From Xanthomonas sp. DAR 34887 (GTDB lineage: Bacteria > Pseudomonadota > Gammaproteobacteria > Xanthomonadales > Xanthomonadaceae), in the NCBI RefSeq assembly GCF_041245805.1, contig NZ_CP162490.1, positions 4,317,001 to 4,381,000 of the forward strand: DNA of 64,000 bases, given 5' to 3'. Below the pieces are notes generated by a model. It saw only the letters and a program-made list of their open reading frames with translations. It had not been told where the DNA came from and made no database searches. Below, one piece after another: positions 22,099 to 31,032 of this stretch. Both the position numbers and the translations under genes were made by a program. Every line of letters starts with the position of its first letter. The stretch's first letter is position 1.

Positions 22099-22575
22099 AT
22101 GACCACCGCGTCCACCGCCACCGCTTTCCGCCCGCGCACGCTGCTGCTCTGGCGGCTGCTGGCGCTGTTCTACGATGCCTGGCCGGTGCTGGCGCTGTGG
22201 TTCGCGATCTCCGCGCTGTTCACCCTGGGCTACGCGCTCGAAGGCCACGCACCGCGCGAGAACATCGCGCCGTTCAGCGCCTTGCAGTGGTTGTTGTGGC
22301 TGTGCTGCTGGCTGGCTGCCGGGCTGTACGCGACGCTGAGCTGGCGCCGCGGCGGCCAGACCCTGGGCATGCGCCCGTGGCGGCTGCGCCTGCACGGCGC
22401 CGACGGCGGCACGCCGCGCTGGGGGGCGCTGTGGCGGCGCTACCTGGTCGGCACGCTGTCGCTGCTGCTGGGCGGGCTCGGGTTCTGGTGGGCGCTGTTG
22501 GATCGCGAACGCTTGACCTGGCACGACCGCGCCAGCGGCACGCGGCTGGTTCGCCTGCCGAAACAGAAGCGCTGA
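22099..22575 (+). CDS. RDD-family membrane protein
   Basis: About 158 residues from ATG 22099; a GTG at 22093 is an alternative two codons upstream. RDD family: an Arg early in the first helix region, two hydrophobic segments (about 15-45 and 65-90) and the family Asp residues (FYDAW). Function is not established for most members; some are Na+/H+ antiporters. It is transcribed away from xerD and stands alone. I do not assign a substrate. Confidence 0.85.
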   Translation: MTTASTATAFRPRTLLLWRLLALFYDAWPVLALWFAISALFTLGYALEGHAPRENIAPFSALQWLLWLCCWLAAGLYATLSWRRGGQTLGMRPWRLRLHGADGGTPRWGALWRRYLVGTLSLLLGGLGFWWALLDRERLTWHDRASGTRLVRLPKQKR

Positions 22576-22733
22576 TCGCAGCGCATGGCCGCCGCAGCGC
22601 GGCACCTGCACCGGCACTGCAAGGCCACGACGGCCGATGCGTTCCCTGTTCAGGCCCTAAAGGCCACGACCTTGGCGTGGAAGGAACCACATGCGGGCCG
22701 AGTCGCCCGACGCCATGCCGCGCCGGGGAACCA

Positions 22734-23066
22734 TCACTGTTCGCTTCCGCCGCGCCTGGCCGACATGGCCCGGCGATTCGCCTGGCTGCGACGAAACTCT
22801 TTTTCCAGCCAGCTTCCCAGCAGATAGAGGGCAGCGAACATCACCCCTGCCAAGCACACGAACACCACCATCCACGGAAGCCGATCGAGCACCGGCCCCA
22901 GAAAAAGGCCATTGAGCAGGATCAGCGGCAAGGCCACCGGCAGTTCCCGGCAAAACAGCATCGATTCGGGATCGATGCCGGGCGTCTGCGCCGCCCATTG
23001 GAAGTAGGCGATAAACCCCGCATACAGCAGGCAGCACACCATTCCTACTGGGCTCAACCGGCGCAT
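22734..23066 (-). CDS. Small membrane protein downstream of lptG
   Basis: 110 residues with three hydrophobic segments (about 8-28, 42-62 and 66-86) and a basic C-terminal tail. It begins 4 bp after the lptG stop on the same strand, so it is likely cotranscribed and translationally coupled with lptF-lptG. I do not recognise a family. A link to LPS export is only suggested by the operon. The shadow frame at 22657-23037 has no such features. Confidence 0.65.
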   Translation of the reverse strand: MRRLSPVGMVCCLLYAGFIAYFQWAAQTPGIDPESMLFCRELPVALPLILLNGLFLGPVLDRLPWMVVFVCLAGVMFAALYLLGSWLEKEFRRSQANRRAMSARRGGSEQ

Positions 23067-23070
23067 CGGC

Positions 23071-24177
23071 TCAACTGCTGCGTTTGCGGAACAACAGCCA
23101 CGACACGCTCAGCATCACCAGCGGCGGCAACGCGTAGGCGATGCGGTAGTCGAACTTGAGCGCGCCGGCCATGCGCCCGAAGAACAGCTGCAGCAGCCAG
23201 AACACCAGCGCGAACAGGATGCCCAGGAATAGGCGCTTGCCCATGCCGCCGCTGCGCAGCGCGCCGAAGGCGAACGGAATGGCGGCGAAGCACAGCGCCA
23301 GCACGTTGACCGGATAGAACCAGCGGCTCCAGTACTGGTCCTCGTAGTCGCGCGCGTCCAGGCCGTTGCGGCGCCGGTACTCGATGCTGGTGTGCAGATC
23401 GTGCGCGGACAGGTTGCGCGGCTTGGCCAGGCCCGAGGCCAGCGCGGCGGCGTCGAGCCGCGAGGCCCACGGCAGGCTGTCGAACTTCTCGCGCTGCACC
23501 GAGCGCTCGGAGAAGGTGTCGCGGTAGGCCTGCTTCAGGGTCCAGCCGCTGCTGCGGTGCTCGGCGGTGGTGGCGTGGGTCAGCGAGGCCAGGCGCCCGG
23601 CCTGGTCCAGCGTGTACAGGCGCACGTCGCGCAGCTCCAGCCAGGTGCCGCCGTTGCCCTCCAGGTGTTCCTCGCCGGCCTGCGCATTGAGGAAGGTGTC
23701 GCCCTCGCGCGCCCACACCCCGGAATAGCGGGCCATGCTCATGTTGCCGTTGTACTTGGCGTTGGCCTTGATCGTGTCGGCCTGGTTCTGCGCCCACGGC
23801 GCCAGGGTCTCGCCGCTGAACACCATCGCCACGGTCAGCAGCAGCATCGTCGCGGCGGCGGCCACGCTCAGCCGCGGCCGCGACAGGCCCAGCGCGCGCA
23901 GCGCGGTCAGCTCGGAAGTGGCCGCCAGCTGGCCCAGGCCCATCAGCACGCCGATCACCGCCCCGGTCGGGAACAGGGTGTAGGCGCGCCGCGGCACGGT
24001 ATAGGCGACGAACGCCACGGCGTGGCCGAGGCTGTAGCTGCCCTTGCCGATGTCCTTGAATTCGTTGGACAAGGCCATGATCACGTCGAGCCCGAGCAGG
24101 ACCGCCCAGGTCAGCAGAACGGTGCCGAGCACGGCGCGGCCGACGTAGACGTCGTGCAGGTTCGGACGCAGCCTCAT
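23071..24177 (-). CDS. lptG: LPS export ABC transporter permease LptG
   Basis: 368 residues. Inner-membrane subunit of the LptB2FG transporter that extracts LPS and feeds it to the LptC-A-D bridge. Three N-terminal helices (about 15-115), a periplasmic beta-jellyroll (about 125-265) and three C-terminal helices (about 270-365), as in the YjgP/YjgQ family. Its start overlaps the lptF stop (ATGA). The order F then G agrees with other proteobacteria. Confidence 0.95.
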   Translation of the reverse strand: MRLRPNLHDVYVGRAVLGTVLLTWAVLLGLDVIMALSNEFKDIGKGSYSLGHAVAFVAYTVPRRAYTLFPTGAVIGVLMGLGQLAATSELTALRALGLSRPRLSVAAAATMLLLTVAMVFSGETLAPWAQNQADTIKANAKYNGNMSMARYSGVWAREGDTFLNAQAGEEHLEGNGGTWLELRDVRLYTLDQAGRLASLTHATTAEHRSSGWTLKQAYRDTFSERSVQREKFDSLPWASRLDAAALASGLAKPRNLSAHDLHTSIEYRRRNGLDARDYEDQYWSRWFYPVNVLALCFAAIPFAFGALRSGGMGKRLFLGILFALVFWLLQLFFGRMAGALKFDYRIAYALPPLVMLSVSWLLFRKRSS

Positions 24178-25259
24178 GCCGCCTGCCTCCGCGGCCGCGA
24201 CAGCTGGCCGTCACGCAGATAGGTCCACACGGCCAGCACCAGCAGCGGCACGGTCAGCCACCACAGGCCCAGCGCGCGCGGCAGCTTGTCGGTGCTCAGC
24301 CACTGGGTGCCGATGAACATCAGGTTGGTGCCGACCAGGTAGGCCAGGAACGCCAGCATGATCCGGCCATAGCGCTGCTGCCGCGGCGAACTGCGCGACA
24401 GCGGCAGGGTCAGGAGGGCGAAGGCCAGCGCCAGCAGCGGCGGGGCGATGCGCGCGTGCAGCTGCGCATTGGCCTGCGGCCGCGGGTCGCCGATCAGCTT
24501 TTCGGTCGGCAGCAGCTCCGGATCGTCGTCCTTGCGCGCCTCGCTGCGGTCCGGCAGGGCCACGTCGTTGCTGACGTAGCGCATCATCCTGTAGTCCAGG
24601 CCATCGCCGGCCAGCGGCCCTTCCACCCGGTAGCCGTCCTCCAGGCGCAGGTAGCGGTCGGCATTGCCTTCGAAGAACATCGCGCCGCGCTGCGCGGTGA
24701 CCACGTCCAGGCGGTCGTCCTTCTGCCGCTGCATGAACACCTTGCCGAGCTTGGTGCCATCGCCGGACAGGGTGCTGATGTAGACGATGCCGCCATCGGA
24801 CAGCGGGGTGAAGCGGCCTGCTTCCAGCCCGGCCATCAGCAGGCTGCGGTTGGCCTCGTCGATCAACCGGTCGGAGGTGCGGTCGGCCAAGGGACCCAGC
24901 CACAGCGAGCACAGCCCGACCAGGGCCACCACCGGCACCACCAGCATCAGGATCGGCCGCAGCAGGCGCCGCGGGCCCACGCCGATGGCGGTGATCACCG
25001 CCATTTCCGAGTCGCGGTACAGCCGCGCCAGCGCCAGCAGCAGGCCCAGCATCAGCGCCAGCGGCAGGATCAGCGGCAGATACACCACGAACTGCAGGCC
25101 CAACTGGGAGAACAGCAACTTGGCCGGGATGCGGCCATCGGCGATGTTGCCCAGGATGTCGACCAGCACGCCGCCGACGCTGACCACCAGCAGGACGATG
25201 AGGGTGGCCAAGAAGCTCTGGATGAAATCGCGCAGCAGGTATCGATCGAGCTTCGGCAT
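24174..25259 (-). CDS. lptF: LPS export ABC transporter permease LptF
   Basis: 361 residues starting MPKLDRYLLRDF. Same YjgP/YjgQ layout as LptG: helices about 10-120, periplasmic jellyroll about 130-270, helices about 275-350. Partner of LptG and LptB in LPS extraction from the inner membrane. The region 25260-25367 between it and the divergent pepA must hold both promoters. Confidence 0.95.
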   Translation of the reverse strand: MPKLDRYLLRDFIQSFLATLIVLLVVSVGGVLVDILGNIADGRIPAKLLFSQLGLQFVVYLPLILPLALMLGLLLALARLYRDSEMAVITAIGVGPRRLLRPILMLVVPVVALVGLCSLWLGPLADRTSDRLIDEANRSLLMAGLEAGRFTPLSDGGIVYISTLSGDGTKLGKVFMQRQKDDRLDVVTAQRGAMFFEGNADRYLRLEDGYRVEGPLAGDGLDYRMMRYVSNDVALPDRSEARKDDDPELLPTEKLIGDPRPQANAQLHARIAPPLLALAFALLTLPLSRSSPRQQRYGRIMLAFLAYLVGTNLMFIGTQWLSTDKLPRALGLWWLTVPLLVLAVWTYLRDGQLSRPRRQAA

Positions 25260-25367
25260 GGGGGTGGGTTGATTTAAACTCTCGGATTCGTTCGCGGCGG
25301 AGCCAGCCTAACCCGGCTGGACGTAAACAGCCCGCGATTGTACGGATTTGCCAACGGAATCTGATCA

Positions 25368-26852
25368 ATGGCCCTGGAATTCACCCTGAACCACGACGCC
25401 CCGTCTACGGCGGCGTTCGATTGCATCGTCGTCGGCCTGTTCGCCGACAAGCGCCTGTCGCCCGCCGCCCAGGCCCTGGATGCGGCCAGCGGCGGACGCC
25501 TGACGGCCCTGGCCGGCCGCGGCGACCTCAGCGGCAAGACCGGCGCCAGCGCGCTGTTGCACGACCTGCCCGGGGTGAGCGCACCGCGCGTGCTGGTGAT
25601 CGGCCTGGGCGAGGCCGCAAAGTTCGGCGTGCCGCAGTATCTCAAGGCCGTGGGCGACGCGGCGCGCGCGCTGAAGAGCGGGCCGGCGGCCAAGGCGCTG
25701 TTCACCCTGTCCGAACTGGAGATCAAGGGCCGCGACCAGGCCTGGGCGATCCGCCAGGCGGTGATCGCCAGCGACCATGCCTGCTACCGCTACACCGCCA
25801 CCCTGGGCAAGAAGAAGCCCGACGACAGCGGCCTGGCCAGCCTGGCCGTGCTCGGCGAGGACGCCACCGCGCTGGCCCAGGGCCAGGCCATCGCCGCCGG
25901 CGTGAAATTCGCCCGCGAGCTCGGCAACCTGCCGCCGAACCTGTGCACCCCGGCCTACCTGGCCGAGACCGCGGCGGCGTTCGCGCACGGCATCGACGGC
26001 GCCGAGGCCGAGATCCTCGACGAGACGCAGATGCAGGAACTGGGCATGGGCTCGCTGCTGGCGGTGGCGCGCGGCTCGGCCAACCGCCCGCGGCTGCTGG
26101 TGCTGAAGTGGAACGGCGGCGGCGACGCCAAGCCCTATGTGCTGGTCGGCAAGGGCATCACCTTCGATACCGGCGGCGTCAACCTGAAGACCCAGGGCGG
26201 CATCGAGGAGATGAAGTACGACATGTGCGGCGGCGCCAACGTCATCGGCACCTTCGTCGCCACGGCCACCGCGCGCCTGCCGCTGAACCTGGTGGTGGTG
26301 GTGCCGGCGGTGGAGAACGCGATCGACGGCAACGCCTACCGCCCCTCCGACGTGATCACCAGCATGTCCGGCAAGACCATCGAGGTCGGCAACACCGACG
26401 CCGAAGGCCGCCTGATCCTGTGCGACGCGCTGACCTACGCCGAACGCTTCAACCCCGAGGCGCTGATCGACGTGGCCACCCTGACCGGCGCCTGCATGGT
26501 CGCGCTCGGCCACCAGACCGCCGGCCTGATGAGCAAGCACGACGACCTGGCCAACGAACTGCTGGCCGCCGGCGAGCACGTGTTCGACCGCGCCTGGCGC
26601 CTGCCGCTGTGGGACGAATACCAGGGCCTGCTCGATTCCAGCTTCGCCGACGTCTACAACATCGGCGGCCGCTGGGCCGGCGCCATCACCGCCGGCTGCT
26701 TCCTGTCGCGCTTCACCGAAGGCCAGCGCTGGGCGCACCTGGACATCGCCGGCGTGGCCAGCGACGAAGGCAAGCGCGGCATGGCCACCGGGCGGCCGGT
26801 GGGGTTGTTGTCGCAGTGGTTGCTCGACCGCGTTGCGGGCGGCGCGGCGTGA
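25368..26852 (+). CDS. pepA: Leucyl aminopeptidase PepA
   Basis: 494 residues. M17 cytosolic metallo-aminopeptidase. N-terminal macro-like domain (about 1-160) and a C-terminal catalytic domain with the metal-binding KGITFDTGG near residue 262 and the family signature NTDAEGRL near 343-350. In E. coli the same protein also binds DNA at XerCD recombination sites (cer/psi) and at carAB; whether this one does is unknown. The TGA stop is embedded in the first unit of a GGGATTN repeat. First gene of pepA-holC-valS. Confidence 0.95.
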   Translation: MALEFTLNHDAPSTAAFDCIVVGLFADKRLSPAAQALDAASGGRLTALAGRGDLSGKTGASALLHDLPGVSAPRVLVIGLGEAAKFGVPQYLKAVGDAARALKSGPAAKALFTLSELEIKGRDQAWAIRQAVIASDHACYRYTATLGKKKPDDSGLASLAVLGEDATALAQGQAIAAGVKFARELGNLPPNLCTPAYLAETAAAFAHGIDGAEAEILDETQMQELGMGSLLAVARGSANRPRLLVLKWNGGGDAKPYVLVGKGITFDTGGVNLKTQGGIEEMKYDMCGGANVIGTFVATATARLPLNLVVVVPAVENAIDGNAYRPSDVITSMSGKTIEVGNTDAEGRLILCDALTYAERFNPEALIDVATLTGACMVALGHQTAGLMSKHDDLANELLAAGEHVFDRAWRLPLWDEYQGLLDSSFADVYNIGGRWAGAITAGCFLSRFTEGQRWAHLDIAGVASDEGKRGMATGRPVGLLSQWLLDRVAGGAA

Positions 26853-26973
26853 TTGGGGAGTCGGGATTGGGGATTCGTGCAAGGCGCCTCAGCGTTCCCT
26901 TTCCGCGCCCCCTGCTCCAGCAGGCGACCGTGATCCGCGGTTGCCAATCCCCAATCCCCAATAACGAATCCCA
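26850..26973. repeat. GGGATTN inverted-arm repeat between pepA and holC
   Basis: Arms at 26850-26877 and 26943-26973 surround a GC-rich spacer of about 65 bp. Arm 1 starts on the pepA stop codon itself, and arm 2 ends a few bases before the holC start, so the element makes up the whole intergenic region. Confidence 0.85.
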
Positions 26974-26979
26974 GCCCTG

Positions 26980-27402
26980 ATGCGCGCCGATTTCTACCTG
27001 ATCGCCAAGCCGCGCTTCCTCACCGAACCGCTGCGGCTGGTCTGCGAGCTGGCGCGCAAGGCCAACGACGCCAACCTGTGGACGCTGGTGCTGGCGCGCG
27101 ACGAGGCGCAGGCCGAGGAACTGGACGAGCTGTTGTGGGCGTTCGATCCCGATGCCTACATCCCGCACCAGATCGCCGGCGCCGATGTCGACGAGGAAGA
27201 GGCGCAGGTGCTGATCGTCCCGCCCGGCGTGGAAGCGCCGTCGCGCGCGCTGGTGATCAACCTGCGCGACGACGCCTACCTGGGCACCTGCGACCGCGTA
27301 CTGGAAGTGGTGCCGGCCGATCCCGCCGCGCGCGAACCGCTGCGCGAGCGCTGGAAGCAGTACAAGGCGCTGGGCTTCGAGGTCAGCAAGTACGACATGT
27401 GA
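26980..27402 (+). CDS. holC: DNA polymerase III chi subunit HolC
   Basis: 140 residues, normal length. Single Rossmann-like domain; the start MRADFYLIAKPR and the LLWAFDPDAYIPHQ segment are typical of HolC. Chi links the clamp loader, through psi, to the SSB C-terminus. It lies between pepA and valS, the same order as in E. coli (pepA-holC-valS), which supports the call. A repeat element lies on each side. Confidence 0.93.
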   Translation: MRADFYLIAKPRFLTEPLRLVCELARKANDANLWTLVLARDEAQAEELDELLWAFDPDAYIPHQIAGADVDEEEAQVLIVPPGVEAPSRALVINLRDDAYLGTCDRVLEVVPADPAAREPLRERWKQYKALGFEVSKYDM

Positions 27403-27404
27403 TG

Positions 27405-27506
27405 GGCCGGGATTGGGGATTGGGGATTCGAGATTCGTCTCCACGTCACTTTCACCTGCCCCGTCCCGCGCACCTCCAATCCCGAATCACGAATCCCCAA
27501 TCCCGG
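27405..27506. repeat. GGGATTN inverted-arm repeat between holC and valS
   Basis: Arms at 27405-27437 and 27477-27506 with a spacer of about 40 bp, filling the gap between the two genes. The second arm ends about 8 bp before the valS ATG. Confidence 0.85.
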
Positions 27507-27513
27507 CTTTCCC

Positions 27514-30360
27514 ATGACCACCCTCGCCTCCAGCTACGACCCCACCTCCTTCGAATCGCGCCTGTACGCCCAGTGGGAGGCGGCCGGCTACTTCAAGCCG
27601 TCCGGGCAAGGCGAGCCGTACACGGTGCTGCTGCCGCCGCCGAACGTGACCGGCACCCTGCACATGGGCCACGCCTTCCAGCAGACGCTGATGGACGCGC
27701 TGGTGCGCTACCACCGCATGCGCGGCTTCGACACGCTGTGGCAGGTCGGCAGCGACCACGCCGGCATCGCCACCGAGATGGTGGTGTCGCGCAACCTGGC
27801 GCTGGAAGGCAAGGGCGAGACCCGCGATTCGCTGGGACGCGAAGGCTTCATCGCCAAGGTGTGGGAATGGAAGGCGCAGTCGGGCGACACCATCGAGCGG
27901 CAGATGCGCCGCCTGGGCACCTCCAGCGACTGGTCGCGCAGCACCTTCACCATGGACCCGCAGCCGTCGGCGGCGGTGGTCGAGGCGTTCGTGCGCTGGC
28001 ACGAACAGGGCCTGATCTACCGCGGCCAGCGCCTGGTCAACTGGGACCCGGTGCTGAAGACCGCGATCTCCGACCTGGAAGTGGAGAACGCCGAGGAAGA
28101 CGGCTTCCTGTGGTCGATCGCCTACAAGCTTGAAGACGGCGCCAGCTACGAGCACGTCGAACACGATGCCGACGGCAACGAGACCCTGCGCGAGACCCGC
28201 GACTACCTGGTGGTGGCCACCACGCGCCCGGAGACGCTGCTCGGCGATACCGCGGTGATGGTGCACCCGGAGGATGCGCGCTACGCGCACCTGATCGGCA
28301 AGACGGTGACGCTGCCGCTGACCGGCCGCCAGGTGCCGGTGATCGGCGACGACTACGTGGACCGCGCGTTCGGCACCGGCGTGGTCAAGGTGACGCCGGC
28401 GCACGATTTCAACGATTACCAGGTCGGCGTGCGCCACGGCCTGCCGATGATCAACCTGTTCACCCCGACCGCGGCGATCAACGACAACGCGCCGGAGAAG
28501 TATCGCGGCCTGGATCGCTACGACGCGCGCAAGGCGGTGCTGGCCGATCTGGAAGACCTCGGCATCCTGGTCGAGACCAAGCCGCACAAGCTGCAGGTAC
28601 CGCGCGGCGATCGCACCGGCCAGGTGATCGAGCCCTACCTCACCGACCAGTGGTTCGTGAAGATGGATGCGCTGGCCAGGCGTGGCCTGGAGCTGGTCGA
28701 GTCGGGGCAGATCCAGTTCGTGCCGCCGAACTGGATCAACACCTATCGCCACTGGATGGAGAACATCCAGGACTGGTGCATCAGCCGCCAGCTGTGGTGG
28801 GGCCACCGCATTCCGGCCTGGTTCGACGACGCCGGCAACTGCTACGTCGGCCGCGACGAGGCCGACGCGCGCGCGAAGAGCGGGCTCGGCGCCGACGTCG
28901 CCCTGCACCAGGACAGCGACGTGCTGGAGACCTGGTTCTCCTCGCAGCTGTGGCCGTTCTCGACGATGGGCTGGCCCGATCCGCAGGCGATGGCCGAGCG
29001 CGGCTTCGACCGCTACCTGCCGTCCAGCGTGCTGGTCACCGGCTTCGACATCATCTTCTTCTGGGTGGCGCGGATGATCATGGCCACCGACAGCTTCACC
29101 GGCCAGGTGCCGTTCCGCGACGTGTACATCACCGGCCTGATCCGCGACAAGGACGGGCAGAAGATGTCCAAGTCCAAGGGCAACGTGCTCGATCCGCTGG
29201 ACATCATCGACGGCATCAGCATCGAGGCCCTGGTCGCCAAGCGCACCAGCGGGCTGATGCAGCCGCGCATGGCCGAGAAGATCGAGAAGGCCACGCGCAA
29301 GGAATTCCCCGAGGGCATCATCGCCCACGGCGCCGACGCGCTGCGCTTCACCATCGCCGCGCTGGCCGGCCACGGCCGCGACATCAAGTTCGACCTGGGC
29401 CGCGCCGAGGGCTACAAGAATTTCTGCAACAAGCTGTGGAATGCCAGCCGGTTCGTGCTCATGAACACGCAGGGCCGGGACTCGGAAATCGAGAATCGGG
29501 AATCGGCACGGCACACGCCGGTCACCGATGCCGAGAAGTGGATCCTGGTGCGGCTGGACAAGGTCGCCGCTGAAGCGCAGGCGCACTACGCGGCCTACCG
29601 CTTCGACCTGCTCGCGCAGTCGCTGTACGAGTTCGCCTGGAACGAGTTCTGCGACTGGTTCCTGGAGCTGGCCAAGCCGGCCTTGAACGGCGACGATGCC
29701 GCGGCCGCCGACAGCACCCGCCACACCCTGCTGCAGGTGCTGGAGACGCTGCTGCGCCTGTTGCACCCGCTGACCCCGTTCGTCACCGAGGAGCTGTGGC
29801 AGCAGGTGGCGCCGCGCCTGGGCATCGCCGCGCCGACCATCTCGCTGCAGCCGTATCCGCGCGCCGGCGATCTGGACGTGCGCGCCTACGCCGGTGCCGA
29901 AGCCGACATCGAATGGCTCAAAGCGATGGTCTCGGCGCTGCGCCGGGTGCGCAGCGAACTCAACGTGCCGCCGTCCAGGCTGGTGCCGCTGCTGCTGCAG
30001 GGCGGCCACGCCGACGACCGCGCGCGGGTGGAACGCTTCGCCTCGCAGCTGAAGTTCCTGCTGCGCCTGGACGCGATCCAGTGGCTAGACGCGGCGCACG
30101 ACGCACCGCCGGCCGCGGCGGCGATCGTCGGCGAGTTGCGCTTGCTGGTGCCGCTGGAAGGCCTGGTCGACCTGGACGCCGAGCGCGCACGCCTGGACAA
30201 GGAAATTGCGCGGGTCGGCGCCGAGCAGGACAAGAGCGCGGCCAAACTGGAGAAGTTCACCGACAAGGTGCCGGCGGCGGTGGTCGAGCAGGAGCGGCAG
30301 CGCCTGGCCGACTGGACCACGCAACTCGACGGCCTGCGCGCGCAGCGCGCCAAGCTGTAG
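27514..30360 (+). CDS. valS: Valyl-tRNA synthetase
   Basis: 948 residues. Class I synthetase that charges and edits tRNA-Val. HIGH-type motif TLHMGHAF near residue 49, CP1 editing domain about 190-345, KMSKS at about 550-554 (QKMSKSKGNVLDP), anticodon-binding domain from about 660 and a C-terminal coiled-coil arm (about 885-945) with a Lys/Glu heptad pattern. Residues about 654-666 are encoded by a GGGATTN-type tract and look like an in-frame insert in the loop before the anticodon-binding domain. Third gene of pepA-holC-valS. Confidence 0.97.
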   Translation: MTTLASSYDPTSFESRLYAQWEAAGYFKPSGQGEPYTVLLPPPNVTGTLHMGHAFQQTLMDALVRYHRMRGFDTLWQVGSDHAGIATEMVVSRNLALEGKGETRDSLGREGFIAKVWEWKAQSGDTIERQMRRLGTSSDWSRSTFTMDPQPSAAVVEAFVRWHEQGLIYRGQRLVNWDPVLKTAISDLEVENAEEDGFLWSIAYKLEDGASYEHVEHDADGNETLRETRDYLVVATTRPETLLGDTAVMVHPEDARYAHLIGKTVTLPLTGRQVPVIGDDYVDRAFGTGVVKVTPAHDFNDYQVGVRHGLPMINLFTPTAAINDNAPEKYRGLDRYDARKAVLADLEDLGILVETKPHKLQVPRGDRTGQVIEPYLTDQWFVKMDALARRGLELVESGQIQFVPPNWINTYRHWMENIQDWCISRQLWWGHRIPAWFDDAGNCYVGRDEADARAKSGLGADVALHQDSDVLETWFSSQLWPFSTMGWPDPQAMAERGFDRYLPSSVLVTGFDIIFFWVARMIMATDSFTGQVPFRDVYITGLIRDKDGQKMSKSKGNVLDPLDIIDGISIEALVAKRTSGLMQPRMAEKIEKATRKEFPEGIIAHGADALRFTIAALAGHGRDIKFDLGRAEGYKNFCNKLWNASRFVLMNTQGRDSEIENRESARHTPVTDAEKWILVRLDKVAAEAQAHYAAYRFDLLAQSLYEFAWNEFCDWFLELAKPALNGDDAAAADSTRHTLLQVLETLLRLLHPLTPFVTEELWQQVAPRLGIAAPTISLQPYPRAGDLDVRAYAGAEADIEWLKAMVSALRRVRSELNVPPSRLVPLLLQGGHADDRARVERFASQLKFLLRLDAIQWLDAAHDAPPAAAAIVGELRLLVPLEGLVDLDAERARLDKEIARVGAEQDKSAAKLEKFTDKVPAAVVEQERQRLADWTTQLDGLRAQRAKL
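29472..29506. repeat. GGGATTN-type tract inside valS
   Basis: One arm of degenerate units (CGGGACT, CGGAAAT, CGGGAAT) read in frame as RDSEIENRES within valS. No inverted partner arm is visible. Confidence 0.7.
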
Positions 30361-30789
30361 AGAGTGTTGGCGGCGCCCGCCGCCGCATTCTCGCTTCACA
30401 CTGTAGGAGCGGCTTCAGCCGCGACCGGAACGTTCCCGGTAACGCCAGTCGCGGCTTCAGGGCACCTCTAATAACCCCAAAAAGCATGTCGAAGCACTTG
30501 CGAGACGCCGACACGCCCAGCCCGCAGGTTCGGGCATCGATACGTCCGATATGCCATGGAGTGGCAAAGGCGCGCTGGCGATAGACGCGGTGGCGTTGCG
30601 GCCGCGTTTTTCATGGACGCCTTGGCATCGCGGTCACTTCGTCTTCCTGTCGCGGCTGAAGCCGCTCCTACAAGAGCACGGCGCGCATGTGTAGGAGCGG
30701 CTTCAGCCGCGACAGAAAAAGGAACACGCCATCGCCACGCGCTGCGTGCAACTTCCGGAAGGGAGGTATTAGAGGTGCCCTGAAGCCGC
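30361..30789. repeat. REP-rich intergenic region after valS
   Basis: Short palindromic REP units (GTAGGAGCGGCTTCAGCCGC plus GAC) occur at 30403-30425, inverted at 30649-30671, and direct at 30691-30713, the last two forming an inverted pair. Another inverted REP is split: its left part, GTCGCGGCT, is at 30448-30456 and its right part, GAAGCCGCTCCT, at 30782-30793, next to the IS110 element. No gene features are visible. Confidence 0.85.
30451..30789. mobile_element. MITE-like element with 23-bp inverted ends
   Basis: A perfect 23-bp inverted repeat, including GGCACCTCTAATA, occupies 30451-30473 and 30767-30789. The outer bases match the two halves of a REP palindrome, so the mobile core is probably about 30457-30781, inserted in the REP loop. 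The inside of about 300 bp carries two REP units and no recognisable transposase, so it would need help to move. Family not identified; a decayed insertion sequence is an alternative. Confidence 0.65.
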
Positions 30790-30799
30790 TCCTTGTATC

Positions 30800-31005
30800 T
30801 GGACATGACGCCGTTAGGACGTTATGTCTTCCGACTGATCATCGGAGGAGGTGCTGGAAGTCCAGTCGCTCCTGAAGCTTCGAGCTTGTGCTGTAGATCG
30901 GCTCCCGCCCTCCACATGCTGGCCCACGGTGTCCGAACGGTATCCAGAGTCCGCCCTCGGCGTGAACTCGCATCCACAAGGCAGGACCGGGCGCAGCGAT
31001 GATCG
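30800..31005 (+). ncRNA. Predicted bridge RNA of the IS110 element
   Basis: IS110 elements encode a bridge RNA that base-pairs with target and donor DNA. In this leader, in the known order: a 5' hairpin (30803-30828); left target guide AGTCGCTCCT (30864-30873), matching target AGCCGCTCCT (30784-30793) with one mismatch that becomes a U-G pair; hairpin AAGCT-TCG-AGCTT (30875-30887); right target guide CTGTAG (30891-30896), complement of CTACAG across the right junction (32020-32025); left donor guide ACGGTATC (30937-30944), identical to the right end (32013-32020); hairpin with GAGT/ACTC and GCC/GGC stems; right donor guide ACAAG (30976-30980), complement of CTTGT at the left junction (30792-30796). 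Exact RNA ends are not known. Confidence 0.8.
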
Positions 31006-31032
31006 TGATCCCCATCCGACGGAGGAATTCTC

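Noticed and set aside
30468..30806. A 112-codon minus-strand frame in the MITE-like element
   Set aside because: It runs through REP palindromes and has no transposase motif; treated as noncoding.
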